Positions 56,481 through 64,000 of a stretch of DNA of 64,000 bases are shown here, piece after piece (position 1 is the first letter of the stretch; every line of letters starts with the position of its first letter). The notes under the pieces were generated by a model. The model had not been told where the DNA came from. It searched no databases and was given only the letters and a program-made list of their open reading frames with translations. The position numbers and the translations under genes were made by a program. Source of the DNA: Rhea pennata (taxonomy: Eukaryota > Chordata > Aves > Rheiformes > Rheidae); assembly GCF_028389875.1 (NCBI RefSeq), contig NC_084663.1, forward strand, positions 204,817,876-204,881,875, given 5' to 3'.

Positions 56481-56513
56481 GTGGCCGCGGGGTGGCCGCG
56501 GGGTGGCCGCGCC
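56481..56513. repeat. 11-bp tandem repeat x3 in PANX1 promoter
   Basis: GTGGCCGCGGG at 56481-56491 and 56492-56502, with a third copy differing in its last bases at 56503-56513. Confidence 0.85.
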
Positions 56514-56579
56514 GCCCCGCGCCGGGGGCTCCGCGGGCCCTGGGCGGCCGGAGCTGGCCCGTCTCCCTCCCCGGCGTCA

Positions 56580-58440
56580 GCCCCGACCTGGGGCTCGGCC
56601 CGGCGCAGCCCCTGCTCCCGCAGGGGTAGGTTGCTTGGGGCCGTGTCCAGGTGGGTTTTGAACATCTCCACGGATGGAGTCTCCACAACCTCCCTGGGCA
56701 ACCTGCTCCACCGCCGCATCATTCCCACGGTGAAAAAGCTTTTTTCTTATATCTAAGTGGAATTTCCTGCATTTCAGTGGATGCCCACTGCCTCTCGTCC
56801 TCTCACTGGGCACCCCTGAGAAGACCCTGGCTCCATCTTTTTACTGTGCCATCAGGCATTTACACACATTGATAAGATCTCTCCAGGCCTTCTCCTCTCC
56901 AGGCTGAACAGCCTCAGACTCAGCCTTTCCTCAAATGTCAACTGCTCCAAGCACCTTAGCCATCTTCTCCACCCAGAGTGTTTGATGTCCGCATGTCTGG
57001 TTGCGTTCTGTGGGAGCCAGTGAGGGGCTGCTATGTTTAATAACCCTTGACTGTTCCCCCTCCTCCATACATTTTTTTCAATTTCTATTTGGACCTCCAT
57101 AAACTCAGAGCATCCTCAACCCCATCAGACCAGGAGTCACAGAGGTGACTGTTTGCTCTGCAAAGAGCCACCCCTGTTCCCGCGCTTTGCGCATGCCACT
57201 TGCCTGGCTCATTGGTGACCCATAGAGCTTCTGCAAGAAGGGACAAATTGTTCCTTTCTATATACAACTGTCATTTTATAAAACTGCTTTCAGTTTTCCT
57301 TTCTGTGCTGCCAAGACAAGGAAATCATTTCTCATATGGAAACCATTCTACAATCCTGATTCACTTCCAATTCATTTCTGTGATCTTCCTGTGCTACTGT
57401 ATCCTTTTCCAGACAGGGTCAAGTAATACAGCTCAACCATATTCAAGATGCAGGTGCACCATATATTTACATAATAGTTCAATAGTATTTCCTGGATTGC
57501 TCTGTTCTTAATTCCTAATGATTCCTAATATTCAGTTACCTTTCTGCTCACTAATGAGCACTGAGCTAAAATTGTCGTAAAACTATTTTACCTCTAAGCT
57601 CTCATTTCTGAGCTACATATGATGCATATAAATCTAGGGTGGCTTTTTTCCACAAGTGCTACTTCTAATTTATCAATACTAAATTTTATCTTTTTGTCAC
57701 TAAGCCACTCAGTAACACAAGGCTCTTTTCCAACTTTCTACGCTCCGCATCATTTCTCATCCTATATGTAGTTATGATTGTCACTAAATGTTCTCATCCT
57801 TTCCCACATCACTTACAAATACAGGGAACAGCATAGATCCTTGTAGCACTCCATGAGTGATCTCCACTCATGTGAAAGCGGGCTACTTATTCCTGTCTTT
57901 TAACCACTTATTTAGCTTGTGAGAACTCTTCCTCTCATCCCATGGTGATTCCATTTCTTTAAAAAGTTCTGATCAAGGACTTTCTTGAGTGTATTATGAA
58001 GCTGTAAGCAGGCTATATTCATCCAGGTCTCTTACCTACACAGCAAGTCTTTCAAAAACCCATCTGAGGTACAATTTCCTTTAACAAAAAATATGTCAAT
58101 TTTTCCATGATCTGTTTTGTTCCTTTGACCACTTTTCTGTTTTTTAGAATAGTTTCTACAGACTTGCATTGTGTAGGTGTCAGGGCTGTTCATTTGCAGT
58201 CCCCCAAGTCTCCTCTGGAAGGATTTTTAAAAGTTGGTATCATATTTGCCACCTTTGGAGCTTTTGGTGCTCAGATAGTTTTAACTGCTACAGAGGATAG
58301 CAGTGCAGTCACTTCATGCTCAAAGGCCTTTAGCACTCCTGGAGAAGACCATCTCCTCCTGCTCAGTGGTGACATTCATTGTGGTGCTTTGTTCTCTGCC
58401 TCTACTGGTGCTCCAGTCTGATAAGGATGCGATCTTTCAA
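56580..58440 (-). mobile_element. Ancient CR1 LINE upstream of PANX1
   Basis: A heavily decayed but long CR1 on the minus strand. Recognisable remnants, read from 58440 down: the block upstream of RT motif 1 (SPGVLKAFE, then ANMIPTFKN near 58230), an RT motif B remnant (GVLQGSMLFP near 57830-57860), and the C-terminal/3'UTR block (EEKAFF-type frame, CTCCACAACCTCCCTGGGCA) between 56640 and 56985. The 3' end appears to continue into GC-rich sequence at about 56580-56635, where TGCGGGAGCAGGGGCTG resembles the CR1 terminus. It carries many stops and shifts, and diverges much more than copies A-C. Confidence 0.8.
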
Positions 58441-60340
58441 TACAGATGTTCCTTCTCAAAAAAACATCAGATGTTGAACACAGATTCAAAAATGCATTTC
58501 CTTCCTTCAGCATGTTTTTTTCAGAGTTCACCTCCTTTGTTATGATGGTTGATTGGTCCCACAGGCTTTTTCCCACTCCTCATGTGCTGAAACAGCAGGT
58601 GCAGGATACGTGCTATTTGGAGAGTTTATTTGGGATCCCACCTGAACATGCGCAGTTGTGCTCGCCTAACAAAATGCCCCTCCAGCTTCCAAAGATGAGG
58701 CCGGCCACGCAGTCCCCGTGCTAGGGGCCATGCAGGCAAGTGATGCTGAACCCCCAGGGCTCATGCTTTCTGTGGCAGGCTGTCGTCTGTGCAAGCAGCA
58801 CGACGCTTCCTGAGGCTTGAGGACCTTTGGACACTTTGTTCCTGTTTCACAACCACTGTCTGATAATATACCAGAAAAATAAACTGAGCAAGAAGATCCA
58901 TGCAAATATCCAGATATTTATCATCAGTGTGGTCAAAATATATTTATGATTCTGCTTTAAAAAGTCATATGCATTAGCTACTCTGGGAGGAAACTACCAA
59001 ATAATTTGCTTTATTAATACTGCATATTTAAGTGAAAGACTTTAATTTTGTATGCATACATTAAGCAAATGTTCTGTGAACACAGTGGTTTTGTACAGAA
59101 TAGGAGACTTCAATGCTAGTGTTTCCATGAAACAGAAAGTTAAAAGAGATTAGAGTATCTGTCCTTGTCTGCTTGAAGAGCAGATTTATAAAGCAATTGT
59201 GGAAGTGCTTATTGCTGTGATGTAACTCCCACTTGGGCTCAGTGCTGCAGTTCCGCCTCCTGCGCTCTGTGTCTGCGGTGTGTGCGTGCTTTTACAGGAC
59301 TGAGGGAAACAAAGAATCGGGAAATGACTGAGAAGCACCCAAGAAACTTTTAGGTATTAGCCATGGGGACATTCATCCAGAGCACCATTAAGCTACATTA
59401 AGAGTGATGGGCAGTGCAGTTACCTACATTCGAGCATATTCCAAAATATGTAACTGGAAAAAAAAATAAAAAGCACCAACTTGAATTTACATTGGAAATC
59501 CAACTTGAATAAACAGTTTCACAGGCTGAAGAATGTGTTTGTTCTGAGGTTCCTCTGCAAGAGCTATTGGTGATACAAGCAGCTGATTGGCAAGAATAAA
59601 CATTATCTAGTTAAAATGAGCTATAGACATTCAAGTATCACTAGGTACAGCCTGATTCTGTCAGTCTTCCTCACAGAGGGCAGTGGTCAGCCTCATAGTG
59701 GTTTCATTAAATTCTGTGACTGAAGCACTACTTGGTGTAAAGAAGAGTTACAAAATCAGGAGCACAATGAGCAGCAATTACAAAGTCAAATAACTTCTTG
59801 TGGATTGCTCAAGGCTAGATTTTTAAAGGGATTAACAAAAGAAATTAGGAACTACCACCCACTGAACTTGGGTGCTAAGCTATATTGTTAGGTATCTAAA
59901 TACCTTTACAAAGCTGTCCCCAGTGCAGTTTCCTTTAATACGGCAAAAGGAAGACTCTCTTAAGTATCAATAGGCTCCTGGAGCTCTTAGCCTGGTGTAA
60001 GTCTGGTTTGCCTTTGGAAAATCATGGGGAATTGCAGATTTACATCTGCACTTTCAGAAACCACCACACTTAAAGCAGTCACTTGTAATATTAACTAGTA
60101 TGAACCAGTGGCCATCTCAGAGCACATGGATACAGTTCTACCCTCTCCTTCCTCCCCTGAAAATCCTTTGCACTTGGTGTGTTTGCCAAGAGGTGTGGTG
60201 CTTCCCTGCATAATTGGATCTTGGACAAAGCTCAAGTGAACTTCAGAGGAGCAGAAACAGAGAGGAGTGGTGTATGGCTCATGGAGTTTAACCCTACGGC
60301 TCACGTTCACTCTTGTGAGCACTGGCTACAGGACAGGACC
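58441..60340. other. Intergenic between HEPHL1 and PANX1
   Basis: No exon, RNA gene or mobile element recognised. The genes on either side are transcribed in the same direction (minus). Confidence 0.55.
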
Positions 60341-60363
60341 ATCAATATAAGTCTCACTTCAGT

Positions 60364-60369
60364 TTTATT
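60364..60369 (-). promoter_or_regulatory. Poly(A) signal of HEPHL1
   Basis: AATAAA on the gene strand (TTTATT on +) about 55 bases after the HEPHL1 stop codon, implying a very short 3'UTR. Confidence 0.5.
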
Positions 60370-60424
60370 AGCAGCATACAATGAAATCCAGTGCAGCTCT
60401 GCAAACGACGCTGGAAGTGGGAAT

Positions 60425-60627
60425 TTACAGAGAATCCGTTAGAAGTGGGCTTTTGTCAGGCAGAGCGCTGTAATAGATCTTGCTCTCTTGGCGTGTCAGG
60501 AGGCAGAAAAAGATCAATACTGTTGTCAGCAGAACAAGTCCAATGAATAAAAGGGCTGTGAATATCAAACTTGCTTCTCTGGGGTTCAAAGTTTTGCCAA
60601 AAAAATTGACTCCTTCTCTGTCATAAC
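60425..60627 (-). CDS. HEPHL1: HEPHL1 terminal coding exon
   Basis: Starts after a TTTGACAG acceptor and completes a split glycine (G/GT). It encodes a juxtamembrane stretch (YDREGVNFFGKTLNPREA), the transmembrane helix and a cytoplasmic tail with YSAL and DKSPLL, ending at TAG/TAA-type stop 60425-60427. Confidence 0.9.
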
Positions 60628-63600
60628 CTGTCAAACAAGAAGTAGTTTATGAGAAATCTGTGCATCAATCTGATGAGTTTTATAGGCTACTTTTAAAAAT
60701 CCATACCCTCTGCAGTGGTTCTGTTTTTTGTAGTAATAGTATCATATATGGCAGTTGTGAGCCCACCTTCTAAAGGAACTTTATGCACTGTGCAGGGAAA
60801 GAAAAAGCTTAATTAAGTTGGAAGTCTTAGTAAATAGATTTTTGCATTCTGGAAATAAAGCATGATATAATTCCTTCTACCTCGGTAATCTGAATACAAA
60901 TTCTGATTAGATTTTTAACACAGAACAGTTTTCAACAGATTTCTCTGGGTAGTTCTATGGACAAAGTTCCCCTTCTCCATGGAGATCTCTGTTACTTGAA
61001 TTCTGCATTTGCTTGTCCATTTGACGTTTCACAGCCAGAACAAATATGAGGTAGATAATAGATTCACCTTCTCCAAGGAAGGAGTATTTTGGTGACATTT
61101 GGCATTATACTCGCTGCACTGCTGTACAGGAGCAGAGTTAGGAGGGTGCCTGCTGGGTGCTGCTTTAGCCGTTGCGGAGGAGCATAGCAAGCACTGACTG
61201 TGCTGTGCAGCCGGGGACCCAGCAGTGAGCTGCTGGACCCCAAAACTCTCTCGGGAAGTTATGCGATGTGGGGAGGCCCACAATGCACTTTCGGCTTTAC
61301 GTGCAAGTGTGCAAGGGACCAGCACCTTTTGAGGTAATCTCACCCATGACAGCAAGTGTTTCCCACTTTCCTTGGTCAGAGGATCACCTGTTTCTCAAAC
61401 CAAAAGGAAGGCTGAACAACCATTTTCTGTAACATGTTGTATCTCAGTTGGTCCCTGCCTGCGCAGGAAGGAGCTTGAATATCCCTGTGGGCAGGCAGAA
61501 AGGAACCAGCAGCATGTCCATCTACAGGCACCACTGCTTACTGCATGTGATGGAGGTCTATGGCTGCTAAAAAATGTCTTCTGCATCACCTGCAGGTGGT
61601 CTATAGCCTGCCACTGTCTTAAAAGGGGCTCTTGTGAAGCACTGACTGTTGTTAGAGGTGTTTTCCCTGTCCCTAGCTGATGTTAATTGGTTGTGGCATG
61701 CAATATTTCACAGGTTCTTCCCAGCACCATCCAGGGGTGCAGGACTGACGTCAGCCATTGCCCTTTCCTGCCTGCCTTTCATCTAAATTGCTATGGTACC
61801 ACCACAAAGCCCTAAGGCAAAATTTCTGCTACTGCACCTGATTTGTTGATGGTATAGGTTGTTTCCATGCCAGCATGGATGTGATCAGCTACGTGACAGT
61901 GCAGAAGCCATGTTCCAGGGTTTTCTGCTATGAGTTCAATTGTCTGGAAAGTCCCAGGGAAAAGGTCATACACATCTCCTCTGTGGTCCTTATCTGTCTG
62001 TGGCAAGGCAAAATAAGCACTGTAAGAGTCTCGCCTTACTCTGCTCACACACCCCCACCATGCACTGAGATATTCCAGTTAGACTCTCAGCTCCTTGAGG
62101 CAGAAGAAAAGCTTCTTGTTAAACGTTTGTACTGTACCTTATACAGGGGGACCAAGGCTCATGGGCACTCCTTATTTAGTCAATTAATTAATTAACATCA
62201 GGATACTGCTCCTAGGGACTTAAGGTTTTAGGACAAGGTCTTAGGTGCAAGTATTTCATTGAAAGTCAGATTCTTCAAATAGTCCTGCCAGTACTTGTCA
62301 CTACTTTAAACTATAGTGTAAGCAGGCAATATGCTCTCCAACATCCATCATCTTCACTTATATGTATGGGCAAATGTGTACTTTAGTCCACCTAATTGTG
62401 TCTCTAATTATGCCATTTATTTATATTTCATAACCAGCTGATAGTGGTAGAAGCTTTACAAAATTCTCAATCATTTAGTACTTTCTTCACATGCAAAATT
62501 TCTACCAATCTCAGCATCAGCCCAAGACTATGTGCACAAGGTGCACTAACAAACCAGAACCTGGAAGACTTTGCAGAAATTTCCCATCACATTATAAAAA
62601 TTTTGCTTTGATTTATTTCACTAACCTTGAAGATGAAGGTCTGTGCATGGAAATGAACTGTGTGTATATCGACTTCATTACCCATTCCTATCAAATACCA
62701 ATTTGTTGTATCACCTTCATTCATTGTTAGACCCAGGAGACTATTATAGATCTTCCCGTTGATTGCTAGAATGACAAAATAGGATGGGTTAGTAACTGGC
62801 CACTGTATGGGCAATGATAGCCTGGCATTTGGCACTGTTGTTGCTTCCTCAGTGGAGGACAGGTGCCCAGGCAGGGAAGGGCTCCCAGTGGTGGCTGCTA
62901 TCCTAGCAGGGGGATAGTCCAGTTTTTGTTTCAGTTTCCAAATAGCATATCATCAAAGTGTGCATTCATTCACATTGCAAAATACAGAATAATTCTTTAA
63001 CCTGTTAAGATTGAACTCTTGGGCAGAGAGGATTTATACTGAGATCTCACATGGTAGAAGGAGAGATGGAGCTGTTGCCTAAAATGGGCAGAATGTGTAG
63101 AAACAAAAGTTTTGTTTTGCTTGGGCTGCCCCCATTCTGTCTGCTCTGCCTGGCTCCCGGGCTGATTGCTACTCTGGCTTCAGTTTCCAAATGTCATCAA
63201 TACACTCCTACAAAGCGAGCCAGCCAGGAATGAGGCTCTGAAATGATGGGAGAAGTCTGGCAGTGCAGCCTCCCCCCATGTGCATAAAATTAAACTAACT
63301 TACTAGAAAAATATCTTGCCTCGTGAAACCTTCTTGTTTCTAGTTTTGCGGTTTATGAAGATATCACATGGTTGGATGATTGCAGCCAAGCCCAGCGTCT
63401 TCCTAAAAGGGCTGTTAAAAATAAACCCCTATCCTCTTGGCTGCTGCCAATGAGTCCTACATACCATGCATGCTGTTGCCTTCTATGAAGTTCTTAGTGT
63501 AATTAAAATCATCAGGCTTCTTATGAAGGTATGTTTCAATATTTTCTTTCAAATACCAGGATTCATTTTCATCAAAAACCATAAATAGAAGTGTAAATTC

Positions 63601-63687
63601 ACGATCAATGTCTTTCCTTAGACCTTTCTCATCTAGAATTCCTTTTCTGCAAACTACAAGAGGCCCAATCAGACCACTGTATGTGTC
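60425..63687 (-). CDS. HEPHL1: Hephaestin-like 1, C-terminal part (4 exons, partial)
   Basis: Membrane-anchored multicopper ferroxidase of the ceruloplasmin/hephaestin family, oxidising Fe(II) outside the cell. Exons 63687-63465, 62765-62626, 61997-61838 and 60627-60425 join in frame to 241 residues; the first ~900 residues lie beyond 64000. Seen in order: DTYSGLIGPLVVC, FDENESWYL and the MHAINGK block, then HTVHFH (ceruloplasmin T1 His, T2 His and T3 His positions), DVYDLFPGTFQTIEL, and HCHVADHIHAGMET, which retains the T3 histidines and the T1 Cys, His and Met ligands. A hydrophobic helix (SLIFTALLFIGLVLLTTVLI) and a short tail follow. The TM rules out ceruloplasmin. HEPHL1 is preferred over HEPH because PANX1 is adjacent. 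Confidence 0.92.
60628..61837 (-). other. HEPHL1 last intron
   Basis: 1.21-kb intron between the domain-6 copper-ligand exon and the membrane-anchor exon; nothing else recognised. An additional small exon cannot be excluded, but the flanking phases already match. Confidence 0.75.
61838..61997 (-). CDS. HEPHL1: HEPHL1 coding exon with HCH copper site
   Basis: 53 codons plus one base, starting TDKDHRGDVYDLF after a TTGCCACAG acceptor and ending TTYTINKS at a GTGCAG donor. It contains the HCHVADHIHAGM ligand cluster. Confidence 0.92.
61998..62625 (-). other. HEPHL1 intron
   Basis: 628-base intron with a GTTAGT donor; nothing else recognised. Confidence 0.8.
62626..62765 (-). CDS. HEPHL1: HEPHL1 coding exon with HTVHFH site
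   Basis: Completes an alanine codon, then 46 codons: INGKIYNSLLGLTMNEGDTT through HTVHFHAQTFIFK. The acceptor is CATTCTAG and the end is phase 0. Confidence 0.92.
62766..63464 (-). other. HEPHL1 intron
   Basis: 699-base intron with a GTATGT donor; nothing else recognised. Confidence 0.8.
63465..63687 (-). CDS. HEPHL1: HEPHL1 coding exon (most 5' one in the window)
   Basis: 74 codons plus one base: DTYSGLIGPLVVCRKG through NFIEGNSMH. It includes the DENESWYL sequon shared with ceruloplasmin domain 6 and an NYT sequon. The acceptor is TTATTCCAG. Confidence 0.92.
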
Positions 63688-63981
63688 CTGGAATAAAAGA
63701 GATATTTACATTACAGATTTGTTGGTTCATCCAGTTTGGAAATAAATACAGATTAACTACACATAAAATAAAGATGAAATTCCATTTTCCTATCAGACAA
63801 AAAAATCACTAATCTATCTGATTTGAGAAATCTTTCTCTATATTTTAGATTTCAATGTCCCAAAGTAATATTTTTCCCCTGCCCAAACTCCCTTTAAATA
63901 TTCTTTAAGAAAGCAATCACATTGATTCAGTATGTCCCAGGGTTTTCAACAGATTACATTATTCAAACATGGGTAAATATT
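63688..63981 (-). other. HEPHL1 intron (continues outside window)
   Basis: AT-rich intron sequence; no further exon seen before the window edge. Confidence 0.7.
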
Positions 63982-64000
63982 ATCATAGAATCATATAATC
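63982..64000 (-). mobile_element. Probable CR1 3' tail at the window edge
   Basis: ATCATAGAATCATATAATC is the reverse complement of the CR1 terminal octamer repeat, suggesting a minus-strand CR1 that continues past the edge. Confidence 0.45.

Larger units (their letters stand above)
55840..56640. promoter_or_regulatory. PANX1: CpG island / PANX1 promoter region
   Basis: GC-rich, CpG-dense block covering PANX1 exon 1, the start of intron 1 and about 300 bases upstream of the ATG. No TATA box was seen. GC boxes of Sp1 type lie at 56426-56440 and a triple 11-bp repeat lies at 56481-56513. The long overlapping open frames in all phases here reflect the lack of stop codons in GC-rich DNA. The upstream edge runs into an old CR1 element. 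Confidence 0.8.

Noticed and set aside
56290-56688. Proline/arginine-rich 132-codon minus frame in the PANX1 promoter
   Set aside because: Out of frame with PANX1 and composed of low-complexity GC repeats.
55768-56756. Long overlapping frames in several phases around PANX1 exon 1
   Set aside because: They are artefacts of GC-rich DNA lacking stops; only the frame of PANX1 exon 1 carries recognisable protein.
60425-63687. Ceruloplasmin (CP) or HEPH instead of HEPHL1
   Set aside because: A C-terminal transmembrane helix excludes CP, and adjacency to PANX1 favours HEPHL1 over HEPH.

Overview
The window is vertebrate nuclear DNA, most likely from a bird. All genes are split by GT-AG introns, base composition is AT-rich outside two CpG islands, and the only abundant mobile elements are CR1 LINEs, mostly 5'-truncated; the copies with intact 3' ends carry the CR1 octamer tail (ATTCTATG/ATTCTGTG). 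The species cannot be fixed from the sequence alone.

Three protein genes were assembled exon by exon. GPR83 (+, 975-5388, 4 coding exons, 423 codons) is a class A GPCR with a TATA-type promoter at 737. PANX1 (-, 56341-30768, 5 coding exons, 430 codons) is the pannexin-1 channel; it starts in a CpG island and has two 10-kb introns. HEPHL1 (-, 63687-60425, last 4 coding exons, 5' part outside the window) is a membrane-anchored multicopper ferroxidase. The order GPR83 / PANX1 / HEPHL1 with GPR83 convergent to the other two is the mammalian 11q21-type block read in reverse, except that no folate-receptor-like IZUMO1R gene is seen between GPR83 and PANX1. The three genes share no pathway; they are a conserved neighbourhood, not a functional cluster.

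Layout: 1-736 GPR83 upstream flank; 737-5.6 kb GPR83; 5.8-7.56 kb CR1 copy A (+); 7.6-17.7 kb gene-free; 17.7-18.5 kb an orphan CpG-rich block with a TATA-like box and a poly(A) signal but no recognised product; 19.63-20.94 kb CR1 copy B (+), with an open reverse-transcriptase core; 22.47-24.12 kb a foldback of two CR1 pieces in opposite orientation; 24.1-28.3 kb gene-free; 28.35-30.77 kb probable PANX1 3'UTR; 30.77-56.34 kb PANX1; 56.58-58.44 kb an old CR1 (-) whose 3' end merges with the PANX1 CpG island; 58.4-60.3 kb gene-free; 60.36-63.69 kb HEPHL1; the last 20 bases look like the tail of another CR1.

I did not find an undescribed multi-gene system. The items most worth a second look are the orphan CpG block at 17.7-18.5 kb, the CR1 that became part of the PANX1 promoter region, the two sibling CR1 copies that share the same inactivating lesions, the CR1 foldback junction without a tail, the possible intron-4-retained PANX1 C-terminus, and the absence of IZUMO1R.
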